64,000 nt of DNA from Trametes villosa (GCA_002964805.2 PUDQ02000003.1:1240001-1304000); one strand, 5' to 3'. Shown: positions 12,745-23,179, counted from the first letter of the stretch. Numbers and translations: made by a program. The notes: generated from the sequence alone by a model not told the origin.

Positions 12745-15648
12745 CTAGACATTACTGCACTCCGCGAGTGCTCTATTGATACATGATATGGCTGGGATCG
12801 ACAAAAGGTTAGCTTCGTAAGTGTTGCCGATGGAGAAGAGAACATACGCTGTGTCGAACTGTTCCATGAGATCTAGCACCTGCTCTAGGTGCGCGAACGT
12901 CAATGCCTCCTGTCGTCCGACCGCGAGCGCGCCTGCCGTTTTCACGATGTTCTTGATCTGCCTCCCGTTCACCTTCTTCTCGCCGAGCGAGCGCAGCTGT
13001 TCCTGCGTAAGGCCGCCGTAAGGAACATCCCCATTTACGCGCTTGAGGAACGCCAGCCAGATGTGCCGCTTAGCGTCGGGCGATAGGTCCTGGTAGCGCA
13101 GGGAAACGTGAATGCGGGACTGGAACGCCTCGTCGAAGACCCGGACGCGGTTTGTCGTCAAGAAAAGGATTCCACGGAAGTACCTGCGTAGACGCGTCTG
13201 GTCAGCTTACTTTCCAATGAGCCTGTCGCGAGGAACCCCTACTCTAGTTGGCGCAAGAACACGGCCACCATAGCATTGCGCTCCAGGTGCGCAAGCGTGC
13301 GCTCCTCCAGGAATACGTCCGCCTCGTCGATGAGGACGACCGCGCCCCAAATCGCCGATACCTTGAGGATCGACGTGAGGTTCTGGTCCAGCGCCTCCGC
13401 ATGGGTACCGAGGTCTGCGGCTCCCACGACATACAAGGGCTCTGTGGGTCAGAGGGGAACGGGCGGAACGCAACAGGTCAATGCTGCGCGTGTCATGAGA
13501 ATAGAGCTCTGTGGGACTCACTTCGCACGTCTGGGAGTGGGGAGAAGTTGCGGCTCCGCTCAGCGTGGTGAGATTTGCGTAGGGAGGGAAAACTCACATT
13601 CGCTCATCGCTTCCGCCGTTAGGCTCTTGCCCGTTCCCGGGTTACCGAAGAGGTTGATAACGAGCCCATGTCCTTTCCCGGCCACGAAGTCATCGAACTT
13701 GGCCGAGGATCCGGCGTTGTGCGATTCCACCAGCGTCCTCAGTACCGTCTTGTGCGCGGGCGGAATGACGAGCTGCTCGAACGCCTCGTTGTTCCACTCG
13801 AAGGGCTCGACGCGCTCAGCTATGAACTCCACTACAAAACGCGCGGGTTTAGCGGAGGCACACACGGCGCGTCATCGACGCGGTACTCACGCCACTGCTT
13901 GTCTGTGAAGCTGAAGCCATATACGATAGGGGACGTAAGGAGCAGCTCCTCGTCAGTGAGCTCACGGGCATCCGCGTCCGCGCTCGCGGACGCCGCAGCA
14001 GTGCGCCGTGCGTGCCTATCGATGTCTTGCCCCGCGAGCGTTTTAGACACGCGCGGCAGCATCGGGTAGTTGGGCACCGTGTCCGCGAACGTCTCTGTGG
14101 GGCACCCGCGCCGGTTAGCTACATCCCACAACCACGGCCATGGGACCGGAAACAGCGCGCTGCTCACTTCGGTCTATCATGATCCGCGAGTTGACCTGTT
14201 ATCGCCGGGTTGTGAGTCTGTGGATCCCACGACGCGCTAAACATAACCTACGCTGTACTTGATGTGCGAGACCTCCTTGAACTTGAACGCGAGCCCGCGG
14301 TACGCGACGTGGTGCATGCCGCCCGCGAACTGCGCCCACTTCTTCCCGCGCTGGACGAGCCGCGCGCGCAGGCCCTCGACGCCCCCGGGGCCCTGGTAGT
14401 ACTGGATCGGGTACGCGACGAGGCTCGAGATCTTCTTCGCGCCCTTGAAGCGCGGCACGTCGATCACGCGCCCCAGCCCCGCGTACCCAAACGTCGGGCG
14501 CACGTCCTTGCGCGGCTGCGCGCTCGCGCTGCCCGCCGCGGCGCTCGCGTCGTCCGCGTGCCCCGCGACGTCGACCTCGACGTACTCGACGACGAGGCGC
14601 CAGAAGAACTGCATCTGCTGCTCCTGCGAGTTTTTCGACGCGAGCAGGCCCGTCGGGTCGTACGCAGCGGAGACGGGCGCCTGCGAGTCGGCCTTCTGGC
14701 AGAGTTCTGCATGTACGAGCCGCAAAGCGCGAGGCTCCGAAGTAATGGGGCAGAGCGCGTAGAGCGTCGTCTTCCCAGGGACGAAGAGCGCCCAGAGGAG
14801 CTCGAACGTGATCTCGCCGTGCTCGATGAGCGAGGAGAGCGTGTCGAGGGTAGTGCCGTACGTGTCCTTGAGGTACGTGAGCAGGTGGTTGAGGTGCTCA
14901 TGCGTGCGGTGGAGTGCGGAGCCCTCAGGCTCCTTGGCAACTTTGGTGGCGAGGTCAGCCGCGCGCGCTTGCAGCTCCGGATACCAGGAGAGGAGGGTGT
15001 TCGGATCAATCTAGGGGAAGATTGGGTTTTAGTCTCCCACACGATGTCGCGGAACGGGACGTACACGGAGCGGCTTCGCAGTCCAAGAGATGCCCTGCAC
15101 GTCGCCGAGCACCTCCTTCCCGACCGTCACAAGCTCCGGGCTGTTGATCTGCAGCGACGTCGTGACGTTGAACGTGTTCGCCTTCCCGTCTTGGCTGTAG
15201 TTGAACTTGCGGATGACGGTGAACGCGAACACGGCGTACTTCGCGCTGTCGTTCTTCGCCGCCTTGTCCTCCTCCGTCTGCGGGGGCGCGGGCTTGATGA
15301 TCCACTGGTTCTTGAACGTGTCGTGGATTTCGTTCAGAACGCGGACCTCGAGCACGCTCCCCGGCGGGCCCTCCGGAACCGTCTCCTCCACCGGCGCTTC
15401 ATCCTTCGTCGGATCGAACTCGATCACGTCGCCGCCGAGGGCAGGCATCGCGAACCCGGGGGAGCCGTCGTCGTGGGCGAACCCTCCAGCTGAGAAACCC
15501 AACATCTGATTAACGACTGCCTGCGGGAGTGTTCCTCCGGCTTGCAAATACGGAGCTGCAGCGCATAGAGACACTGGCTGTAGGAGTGACATGGACACTT
15601 ACGGGTAACGATCCGGTGGTGGTGCGGCGCGCGCAATGTCTTCCTCAT
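12745..15648 (-). CDS. AAA+ ATPase with fungal DUF7025-type N-terminal region
   Basis: This is a fungal AAA+ ATPase of the type with a long N-terminal domain of unknown function followed by one AAA module. The partner or substrate is unknown. The N-terminal exons include VLEVRVLNEIHDTFKNQWII, the WYPEL segment after an intron with donor GTACGT, and RFKGAKKISSLVAYPIQYY. The ATPase part shows Walker A GNPGTGKSLTAEA, Walker B AVVLIDEADVFLEER, the TTNRV sensor segment, FQSRIHVSL with a candidate arginine finger, and a C-terminal helical lid (QIKNIVKTAGALA). All key residues appear present. The start is uncertain: the first ATG downstream of a TATA-like box at 15751-15757 is at 15648, whereas an ATG at 15592 opens the frame that runs directly into the DUF region. 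The 3' end is also uncertain, because the last open frame runs to 12745 without the usual family ending. Confidence 0.8.
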
Positions 15649-16633
15649 GACGGCTTGGTGGCGTTTGGGTGAACGAGCGACAGAGGTGGTGGACGTGGAA
15701 GAGAGAGCGTTCGCGGGAGGGTATGTGGAATCCTAGGACGCGCTGGAGTGATATATAAGCCTCGTGGGCGCGTCGTGCTGCAGCAGACGCGCCAAGATCG
15801 AATCTCACCTACTGGAATGGAACTCTTGATTGCTGGAGCAGGACACCGCAGTTGACTGGCGACTACGGAACGCGGTGAACACGCTGTTTTTGTATACGCC
15901 GGCCCCGGATGACTCCGACGACGCGCATCTCACATCGGAAGCGTGCAGGTGAAGTGAGCGGACTCTCAGACGAGCGCACTGAATGCGGGGCCTCAGAACG
16001 CTCGCGGGGTCTAAAGCGAAATTTTCGTGCCCCTTTCAACCACTGCGCCGTCATCGTAGACCTACCACTGATACGGGAAGCTCGGATTGCGCCCGAGAGG
16101 CGCTAGCCGACGCAGATAGATCTGCCTCGTGGAGACTAAGAAGCATGTTCACGACCACATCGTGTTCTTCATGCCTCCCAGTCGCAGGAAGAGAGGTAGA
16201 GGTTTCTCGGAACCTTTCTGCTCGCGTTGGAAGATACGGCTCTTCATCTAGGGCGAGGTGTGTAAGTACGTAGAGGCCCACTGCAGATGGTAGCAGAGAC
16301 GCACCAATAGCGACGCCGAGGCGAATGAAAGGTATACCAAAAACAACCAGGATTGTTGGACATCTCGCGGTGCAGTTCATAGATGGGCAAGGGAGGGATT
16401 GCAACCCATCACCCCATGGAGGAGCATCATGCATTACCTGTTCGAGTTGAACATCGAGAGACAAACTCACGTTCAAGTCCTTCTTCCTCTGCCTTCCTCA
16501 GCTCCAGAGAATAAAATTACTGCCCCAGGGTGACACAGAGTAGTGAGCTGATGATCTGGACTCCAGGACGGCAATAGAATGAGCAGTGCGCGTATGTACA
16601 GAAGATGGGTGCCCGGATCAGTGTTGGCATTGC
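15649..16633. other. intergenic flank of the retrotransposon with a possible membrane-protein fragment
   Basis: A TATA-like ATATATAAG lies at 15751-15759, suitable for the minus-strand ATPase gene. On the minus strand from about 16440 to 16051 a frame without stops contains a long hydrophobic run (ILVVFGIPFIRLGVAIGASL) followed by a polar tail. It could be an exon of a membrane protein, but I find neither its other exons nor a homologous family. Otherwise nothing is recognisable. Confidence 0.3.
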
Positions 16634-16649
16634 TGCGACATTCGCCGTC
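16634..16649. repeat. target-site duplication, left copy
   Basis: TGCGACATTCGCCGTC occurs here and again, identically, at 23164-23179 on the same strand. The two copies bracket the whole LINE, so they are best read as the duplicated insertion target. Flanking bases differ immediately outside the 16-bp match. Confidence 0.9.
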
Positions 16650-16872
16650 GGTTGGAAATCTGTGTATTAACATGTAGTGCTTATACAGCCGTCTACGGTA
16701 TAAATACGAGGTTTTTGACTGATCCTCGAAAACAGGCTAGGCGTCTACAGGGTAAATCGTCATAGGGTAGCATATTGCGGCGCATATAGTGGGATACGAG
16801 TATGAGAGTGTATGATTGGAGGTATTAAGGTAGCATAGGGGCAGGCAGTGGGGAAGGGGGGGGGGAGAGGGC

Positions 16873-19800
16873 TTAACCGTCCGGGGTGTCGTCGAATGAG
16901 AGCGCCGTTGGGTTGTCCTCGAGGAAGGTTCGTATGTCGAAGAACGGATCGAGGGACCCGAGGAGGTCCTCGATCGAGGAGTGCCGGTATCGGCGTGTGT
17001 AGTGATCGCAGTCGAAGAGCACATGCTCTCGTGTGTGGTAGGCCGGGGCGCCGTCGTGCCGCGTGCACAGGGTGGGCTCGCCGAGCTGCGAGCGGAACCG
17101 GTCGCGGTACCAGCCCGTGGGGGCGTGATTGGTGATGCAGCGAATGAATCGCGCTACGAGGGCCGGGCGTCCTCCGAGCCTCTTGAGGGGGAAGTTCCCG
17201 GTATGGAGGAGTCGTCGGAACGCGGGGTGGCGGATGTGCGTGTGGCCCCAGTAGTTGGCCGGGTTGGCGTCGGCTAGCTCCTTCCAATCCTCCGTGCAGG
17301 TGGTGGTGATCGAGCTTTTCATGTATGCGTATGAGGTCGGGTACCGTCCGTGGAAGCGGGGTAGATCGCGCAGCGTGGGCTTGGCGGCGAGTTTGACGTC
17401 CGCGTCGACCGCGTCGTTCTCTTCGATGCCGGAGTGCGAGGGGCACCAGTGCAGATGGAGGTGGTTCTCCGGGTGGCGCTCGAACCAGTCGCGCAGTATC
17501 CGGCAGGAGTTCACCGCCGCCATGCGCCCGCCGGTGGGATTGAGTATGCTTGAGAGCGCGTTCTCGCTGTCGCTGAATATGTGTACCTGGTGGTACTTCT
17601 TGAGGTAGAGGTGTCCAATGGCGAGCGAGAGGGCGATTTGTTCGCAATCGAACGAGAACGCGCGTCCGGTGAAGACGGCGTGTCGGTGGGTGAGTCGTCC
17701 GCGGTTGTACGCACGGAACCCGGCCGCGGAGTCGCCGAACGTCTCGGAGCATGCGAAAGAGCTGCCGTCTGTGAAGATCACGAGCGCGTTCGCGTCTTGG
17801 TGGGCGCTGCGGATGCGAGGCCGGAGATCGCTGGCGATCCACGCAGCGAGGGCGTCCTCGTCGCCCTTCTTGGGGTGAGTGAGATGCGTGGTCACGCGAT
17901 CCGCGAAGAGGTCGCGCACGCGCGTCCCGGGCCGACACTCGTCGTCGAGTGGGTCAAACGTCTCCGTGATCCACGGGCGGTGGCGGTCGTCGAACACCTC
18001 GGTGAGCGGGATGGTAGGCGTGGGTTTGAGGGTGTAGGGTAGGAATCGGACGTAGGGGGCGTGTTCGGAGCGGTCGAACACGTTGGGGAAGGCGGCGCGA
18101 AGAGGATGCGAGGCAGGGAGGGTGTGGATGCGGAGGAAGTACCGCTGCTGCAGTTTTTGCGCATGCAGGTGGAGAGGGAGGATGCCCGCAAAGCCGTGCA
18201 AGGCTCCAGTGGGCGTGGTGCGGAACGCACCGGTGATCCAGCGGAGCGCGCGGTTTTGGGCGGCGCAGAGAGGCTTCATGAGGTTCTTGACACCCTTGTT
18301 TCGGTACCAGACCTCGATGCCGTAGGTGAGGAGCGGGCGGACGCAGGCGATGTAGAGCGTACGACGTTGCATTGGGGTGAGTCCGCGGATGGAGTTCCCG
18401 AGCATGAGCATTGCGTTGACTGTTGTCGCCGCGCGCTCCGCAAAATATGCGACGTGTGCTTTGAAGGTCAGCTTCGAGTCGAACCGAACCCCGAGATAGC
18501 GCCAGACGGGGTTTGGGCGGATGGAGACATTGTCGTCGAGTATGAGGGCGGTTTGCGCGTCATGCTTCGCTGCGAGTCTAGTCGGGACGAAATGCATGAG
18601 TTCGTTCTTGTCGGCCTCAATGAGGAGGCCGAGGCGGGCGAGTGTGTCGACGGTGAGGCGATAGCGTATGCGCAGGATGTTGCAGTTTGAAGTGATGGAG
18701 GGGGTGGTGACGGTCCAGAGGCCATCGTCCACATAGAACTGAAGGGTAGCGTCGCTCTGGATAGTCGTGACGGGGAACAGGAGGTGGAGGGCAGGGGAGA
18801 TGTACAGATTCGTCAAGATGGGGGAGAGGGCGGAGCCTTGGCCAGCGCCGACTGGAGGCATGTCGAACCACGGAGAAGTGGCACGGCCCCAGCGGAAGCA
18901 CGACTGGCGGTCAGCGAGGTAGTTGCGGAAGAAACGGATGAGGGTGGGGGAGAAGCCAAGACGGGTCATGATGCGGCAGAGTAGGTCGTGGTTCATCGAG
19001 GGGAAGAATTGTGCGACGTCGAAGGCGAGGCAGGAAGTCACGAGATTGTGTTTCCAGCCGGCGCGAATATGTGTGACGAGACTCATGGCGGCGTCGACGG
19101 TGCTATGCGCTTTCGTGCCGCCGTACTGGTTGGGGTGGAGGATACCGTGCTTCGTGCATTCGTAGTGGAGACGTTCGCTCAGGACCTTCTCCATGAGCTT
19201 GCCGAGGGTGCTGAGGAGGACGATGGGCCGATATGACTTGATCTTCGAGTAATCATCCTTGTAAGGCTTCGGGATGACTACAGAGACCGCACGCTTGAAC
19301 TGCGCAGGCCATACGCCGATTCGGAGGATACAGTTGTAGATGCGTAGGAGTGTGTCGAGGAAATGCGGGTCCGTGGCTAGCGCCTTCAGGTGGCGCCAGT
19401 GCAGGTGATCCCAACCGGGAGTGGAGGATGTCGAGACCTCGCGGAGCGCGTCCGTGACCTCCGCGAGGGATATGGGGGGGCAATCACGCTCCGGGAGCGC
19501 GTCGAGCTCATCCACGATGGTGGCGTCGACCGGGCGGGCCGCCGCGGCGTGGAAGGTGGAATCGAGAGCCTGCCACAGGTCCGGGAGGGTCTGGAGTTCG
19601 CGCCCGTTGTGCTTGAGAGAGCGGTACATGGGCATTGCTCGGGGGCCGACCCAGCTCATGAGATCCCAGACTCGACGCTGCTTCTCTGCAACGAACTGGA
19701 TGCGCTCGTCCATGTGTGCACGGCGTCGGGCGCGGATCGCAGACTTGAGGCGTCGGAACGCGCGGCGCACGGAGGCCTGTGCCGCCGGGACAAGGCGAGG

Positions 19801-20847
19801 GGAGTAGCGCCGGACGAGGTCGAGACGGCGCCGCGCCTGATTGAGGGCGTCGCGAGCTTCAGAGCAGCTCTGGTCCCACCAGAGACGGGACTTGTCGCAG
19901 ATGCGGAGGGGAGTGGCGTGGGCGGACCAGGCATCGCAGATGCATGCAAAAAGCGTGTCGACAGCTGAGCGCAGGTCGTGCTCGTCGCGAAGGGGGATGT
20001 CAGGGGGGAGGCGCAGGTGTACGGTGTCTCGCACGCTTCCCAAGAAGTCCTTCTCGGCGTCCGACTTGGGGGTGATGCAGGGTGCGCCTTCGAGTGACCA
20101 GAGGGGGGCGGGTATTTCGGCGTGAATGACAGCGTGGTCGGATAGGCCGCGTTCGTCAGGCGCGACGCGGATGTCGTAGAGTTCATAGGGGCGGTCGTCG
20201 GGGACCCAGACCAGGTCGATAACGGTGGGGCGGAATGACTGGCGATGCGGGAAGTGAGTCGGAACAGACGGCGGGGAGAGGAGTCGAAGACCAAGATTGG
20301 CGTGGAGGTCTTGCACCTCGCCAGTGCGCGCGGCCGGGTCGGGGGGGTAATCCGGGTCCCAAATGCGGGAGTGAGTGTTGTAGTCCCCGCCGGCGAGGTC
20401 GATGACGGGGAGTGTCTGGGCGATGTCGGTGAGGTACTCGACGGCGCGATTCTGTGCGTCATTGTAGACATTTAGGATGGCGACGGGGTCTTGAGAGGGG
20501 TCGAGGCGGAGGAGGAGGATCATACAGTCGCGATGCGAGACGGAGGTGTGGAGGGAGATGACGGCGTTGGAGAGTTTGCGGCTAACATGACAGACAACGC
20601 GTGCATCCTTCCGAGCCTCGACAAGAGTCCAGGCCGGATGTAGCTGCGTGCCATACAGCATGTTATCGTCAGTGCGCTCGGCAGGGCCGGCGGGCGAAGC
20701 AGAGGGAATGGGGCGTATGGGGCCATACCATGGCTCTTGGATGCAGACGACATCCACCTGGGCAGAAGCACACTGCTCGAGGAGGGCATGCGTGTGCTGC
20801 GGTGAATGATTTACGTTTTGGAAAACTACATGTAGGGACGTGCGCAT
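16873..20847 (-). CDS. LINE ORF2: endonuclease, reverse transcriptase, RNase H (1324 aa)
   Basis: This polyprotein nicks the target, reverse-transcribes the element RNA and degrades the RNA strand. Residues 1-235 form an AP-type endonuclease: QNVNHSPQHT, VVCIQEPWYGP, AGGDYNTHSRIWD and LSDHAVIHAE are its conserved blocks. The reverse transcriptase spans roughly residues 490-760, with SYRPIVLLSTLGKLMEK, AFDVAQFFPSMNHDLL, GAGQGSALSP and the catalytic YVDD near residue 702. RNase H lies at about 1015-1145, with FTDGSS, DCEQIAL, FSDSENA and HWCPSHSGIEENDAVD holding its acidic residues. A Cys/His cluster (CTRH...HVLFDCDHY) lies near residue 1260. The ATG at 20847 follows the ORF1 stop by 5 nt. No frameshift or internal stop is present. 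Confidence 0.95.
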   Translation of the reverse strand: MRTSLHVVFQNVNHSPQHTHALLEQCASAQVDVVCIQEPWYGPIRPIPSASPAGPAERTDDNMLYGTQLHPAWTLVEARKDARVVCHVSRKLSNAVISLHTSVSHRDCMILLLRLDPSQDPVAILNVYNDAQNRAVEYLTDIAQTLPVIDLAGGDYNTHSRIWDPDYPPDPAARTGEVQDLHANLGLRLLSPPSVPTHFPHRQSFRPTVIDLVWVPDDRPYELYDIRVAPDERGLSDHAVIHAEIPAPLWSLEGAPCITPKSDAEKDFLGSVRDTVHLRLPPDIPLRDEHDLRSAVDTLFACICDAWSAHATPLRICDKSRLWWDQSCSEARDALNQARRRLDLVRRYSPRLVPAAQASVRRAFRRLKSAIRARRRAHMDERIQFVAEKQRRVWDLMSWVGPRAMPMYRSLKHNGRELQTLPDLWQALDSTFHAAAARPVDATIVDELDALPERDCPPISLAEVTDALREVSTSSTPGWDHLHWRHLKALATDPHFLDTLLRIYNCILRIGVWPAQFKRAVSVVIPKPYKDDYSKIKSYRPIVLLSTLGKLMEKVLSERLHYECTKHGILHPNQYGGTKAHSTVDAAMSLVTHIRAGWKHNLVTSCLAFDVAQFFPSMNHDLLCRIMTRLGFSPTLIRFFRNYLADRQSCFRWGRATSPWFDMPPVGAGQGSALSPILTNLYISPALHLLFPVTTIQSDATLQFYVDDGLWTVTTPSITSNCNILRIRYRLTVDTLARLGLLIEADKNELMHFVPTRLAAKHDAQTALILDDNVSIRPNPVWRYLGVRFDSKLTFKAHVAYFAERAATTVNAMLMLGNSIRGLTPMQRRTLYIACVRPLLTYGIEVWYRNKGVKNLMKPLCAAQNRALRWITGAFRTTPTGALHGFAGILPLHLHAQKLQQRYFLRIHTLPASHPLRAAFPNVFDRSEHAPYVRFLPYTLKPTPTIPLTEVFDDRHRPWITETFDPLDDECRPGTRVRDLFADRVTTHLTHPKKGDEDALAAWIASDLRPRIRSAHQDANALVIFTDGSSFACSETFGDSAAGFRAYNRGRLTHRHAVFTGRAFSFDCEQIALSLAIGHLYLKKYHQVHIFSDSENALSSILNPTGGRMAAVNSCRILRDWFERHPENHLHLHWCPSHSGIEENDAVDADVKLAAKPTLRDLPRFHGRYPTSYAYMKSSITTTCTEDWKELADANPANYWGHTHIRHPAFRRLLHTGNFPLKRLGGRPALVARFIRCITNHAPTGWYRDRFRSQLGEPTLCTRHDGAPAYHTREHVLFDCDHYTRRYRHSSIEDLLGSLDPFFDIRTFLEDNPTALSFDDTPDG

Positions 20848-20852
20848 TCTAA

Positions 20853-23054
20853 CTACGTCTGGCCGTTGTTCTCAGCACCCTTCCCACCCCGTGTGCCGTG
20901 GCTAGTCGACGAGGACTTCGACTTCGCGCTGGCGATGGTCTGAGGGGGTAGGTTAGTGTGGAACAGATGCGTCGTGTTGCGGCCAAAACGTACGCGCGAA
21001 TCCGCCGCGCTGGCATGCGCGGGGACGTCGTCCGTGAGATGCGAGCCAGCCTTCGAGCTCAGCGCTCGGCGGCTAGCGACAGAGAGGACACGCGACCGGT
21101 ACCAGTCGGCGTCGTTGCGGTGTCGGAAGAACTCACAGGCCGGGTCCGTGGCACTGTGAGCACCGCCGCAGTTGCGACAGCGGGCGGGGTGGATGCAGCG
21201 AGGGAGGTGTCGGCAGCAGGGGGCCATGCGATTGTGGGAGCCGGAGCGGTGGTTGCCGCCACAGCGAGCGCAGACGTGCGTCGCGATGGAGCACGAGGTG
21301 GTGACGTGGCCCCATCGGAAGCACTTGCGGCATTGCTGGACCTGGGGGCGGTCCTTCATGAGTTCCGGCAGCTGGGGGGCCTCGCCAGGCTCGAAGGAGA
21401 CGGCGACGTTGAGGAGTCGGTCGCAGGTAGACCAGTTTTCGTCGTCGAGGAATTGGACGATAAGGCGGCGGCCGGTGTCACCCTCCCGGACAACACCCCA
21501 GGTGAAAATGGTGCTGGGATGGTTGACGATCGCCTCCCATTCGGCGTGAGCGAAGAGAGGGGCAGCCGCTTCGCGTGCGGAGAGGGTCCGGAACTGGTCG
21601 TCCACGCACGGGACCCTGATGAAGCTGAAGCGAACGCGATATTCGTAGCGGCGTACAATGATGGCGTCGCGGGGGATTTCGGGGAAGAGGGCAGCGGCAC
21701 GGCTGGCGACGAAGGGGAGGAGGGCGTCCGTGGGCTCGGCGTTGAGGGTGAAATTGATGTTGCCTGACGGGGCCCAGGCGATGGTCGTGACGCGGAATTG
21801 GCGTAGGTCATGTGAACGTTCGAAGGCAGTGTTCAGAGTAAGCTTGAGGACACTTTCCTCCGTGCGGTCTTCGTCGGCGACGCGCGCGCCGTGGAAGACA
21901 ATGAAGACCATGCGCTTAGCGTCAGCAGGCGGCCTCTTAAGGAGACCGCGGGGCCCAGGGGAGCGCCCGCGGGACGTAGCGCGAGACCGCGCGCGAGATG
22001 CGGAGACACCCGTGGTCTTGCGCGGGCGGGGGGCAGGGGATGCGAGGCGCGAGCCGAGTGAGCGCCGGGGAGGGGGTGCAGTAGGGGACCGGGACCGGGA
22101 GCGACGGTCGGCGGACGGGGTCAAGCGTCCCTCGTCGGCCGTGTTGTACTCCGGCGACGACCGCCCGCTGGATGCGGGGTAGCCCTCGTCAACGCCGAGG
22201 TGGACCGAGGATGCGCGCGAGGACGGGGGGGCGGAGCTGTTACGCGGTCCCAGACGTTCGAGGAGCTGGGGCCGAGGAGGGCCGGGGGGTGGGACATCGT
22301 CGCCGTCGGGGCGCCAGCGCGAGGCTTCAAGGCCGGGGCGGGGCGGGGTCGAAGGCGACGGGGGATGCGGGATGGCAGGGGAGGAGACTCTTGGCGGCGA
22401 CCAGGGCGCGGCCAGTTCATTGGGCGGCGGGCCGCGAGGGGGGCCGAAAGTGCGTGCGAGGCTTGCGTCGTCGTCGCCGAAGCGGCTCATGATGCCGGTT
22501 ACATGCGAGTACGACTCGCTGAGCTCGTGTACCGTGGAGTTCAGGCCGTCAAGGGCCGCGTGCACGGGAGACCAGACGCCCCACCGCTCGCCGGGAGCGA
22601 CTTCATGTGCGCGTTTCCGGTGGAGGCGGAGAGTGTCGGTCATGTTCTTCAGGAATCGGGCGATGTTCGACGTGATGATGGATAGGTTCTCGGCGCTCTC
22701 AGAGAGGGCGGGTACGGGCGGGCGGGTGAGGTCTTGCTGGGATGGCGACCAAGGGACGGGGATGTCGGGCTCGGGCGCAGCGGGCGCCATAAACACGTCA
22801 GCAGTTTCGTCGGCATGAGTGGGCGTACCAAGGCCCTCCTCCTCAACTTCCTCGTCATCGCTGCCTCGCAAGGAGGGGAGAATGGCGGACTCGGAGGCAC
22901 GGCGACGGGAGGTGGTAGGGGTGTCGGAGGGGGAGGTCCAGCCAATTCCGACCACGTCGCTGGGAGAGCGGGGGCGTTTTCGCAGTGTGCTGGGCGGCGT
23001 TTCGAACCGCTGGGGTGGGGTCCGGGCCCCCCTAGGGGAGGCCGGGGACGCCAT
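20853..23054 (-). CDS. LINE ORF1: Gag-like RNA-binding protein with zinc knuckles
   Basis: This 733-residue protein probably coats the element RNA and supports its packaging into a ribonucleoprotein. The first ATG on the transcript is at 23054 (MASPASPRGARTPP). The first 350 residues are low-complexity, rich in Pro, Ser and Arg, and include SRSRSPT-like runs. The conserved part begins near KRMVFIVFHGARV. It ends in three zinc knuckles: CRKCFRWGHVTTSC (C-x2-C-x4-H-x4-C, about residue 575), a second around CARCGGNH, and CRNCGGAHSATDPAC (about residue 620). This matches ORF1 proteins of fungal and insect LINEs. Its stop codon TAG is followed by TTAGA and then the ORF2 ATG. Confidence 0.9.
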   Translation of the reverse strand: MASPASPRGARTPPQRFETPPSTLRKRPRSPSDVVGIGWTSPSDTPTTSRRRASESAILPSLRGSDDEEVEEEGLGTPTHADETADVFMAPAAPEPDIPVPWSPSQQDLTRPPVPALSESAENLSIITSNIARFLKNMTDTLRLHRKRAHEVAPGERWGVWSPVHAALDGLNSTVHELSESYSHVTGIMSRFGDDDASLARTFGPPRGPPPNELAAPWSPPRVSSPAIPHPPSPSTPPRPGLEASRWRPDGDDVPPPGPPRPQLLERLGPRNSSAPPSSRASSVHLGVDEGYPASSGRSSPEYNTADEGRLTPSADRRSRSRSPTAPPPRRSLGSRLASPAPRPRKTTGVSASRARSRATSRGRSPGPRGLLKRPPADAKRMVFIVFHGARVADEDRTEESVLKLTLNTAFERSHDLRQFRVTTIAWAPSGNINFTLNAEPTDALLPFVASRAAALFPEIPRDAIIVRRYEYRVRFSFIRVPCVDDQFRTLSAREAAAPLFAHAEWEAIVNHPSTIFTWGVVREGDTGRRLIVQFLDDENWSTCDRLLNVAVSFEPGEAPQLPELMKDRPQVQQCRKCFRWGHVTTSCSIATHVCARCGGNHRSGSHNRMAPCCRHLPRCIHPARCRNCGGAHSATDPACEFFRHRNDADWYRSRVLSVASRRALSSKAGSHLTDDVPAHASAADSRVRFGRNTTHLFHTNLPPQTIASAKSKSSSTSHGTRGGKGAENNGQT

Positions 23055-23163
23055 GGGCTCTAGGGAGGTGGTTCCCGTATGAATGCGCAAGAGGACGGGG
23101 GAGGGTATGCGAGGGGGACCGGCGCCTAACCAGGCAGGTGGTGGTCACAGGTCAAGAAGGATG

Positions 23164-23179
23164 TGCGACATTCGCCGTC
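23164..23179. repeat. target-site duplication, right copy
   Basis: This is the identical partner of the 16-mer at 16634-16649. It abuts the 5' end of the minus-strand LINE. Twelve bases further on (23191-23206) is the perfect palindrome CCCGGCAATTGCCGGG. Confidence 0.9.

Larger units (their letters stand above)
16650..23163 (-). mobile_element. full-length non-LTR (LINE) retrotransposon
   Basis: A 6514-bp element on the minus strand carries a Gag-like ORF1 and an endonuclease/reverse transcriptase/RNase H ORF2, and both are open throughout. The 5' leader from 23163 to the ORF1 ATG is about 110 nt and the 3' untranslated part after ORF2 about 223 nt. There is no poly(A) tail. The 3' end instead has two related short blocks around GTAGACGCC and GTAGACGGC. 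An identical 16-bp target-site duplication on both sides defines the ends. The domain order and presence of RNase H place it in the I/Tad/Jockey-like assemblage; I cannot assign the clade without comparison. Intact ORFs and perfect duplications imply a young, possibly still active insertion. It sits between the AAA+ ATPase and the third MFS permease. Confidence 0.93.

Noticed and set aside
14264..15493. 409-codon + strand open frame rich in Arg, Glu and Leu
   Set aside because: It is the antisense of AAA+ ATPase exons. GC-rich codon use on the minus strand keeps the opposite frame open, and the translation has only repetitive charged composition.
16051..16673. Idea that the LINE disrupted a membrane-protein gene
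   Set aside because: A hydrophobic minus-strand frame lies beside the insertion, but rejoining the flanks at the 16-mer did not give a continuing reading frame or recognisable family.
20958..21767. 269-codon + strand frame opposite LINE ORF1
   Set aside because: Shadow of the Gag-like protein. The minus strand carries the zinc knuckles, and the + frame has no domain.
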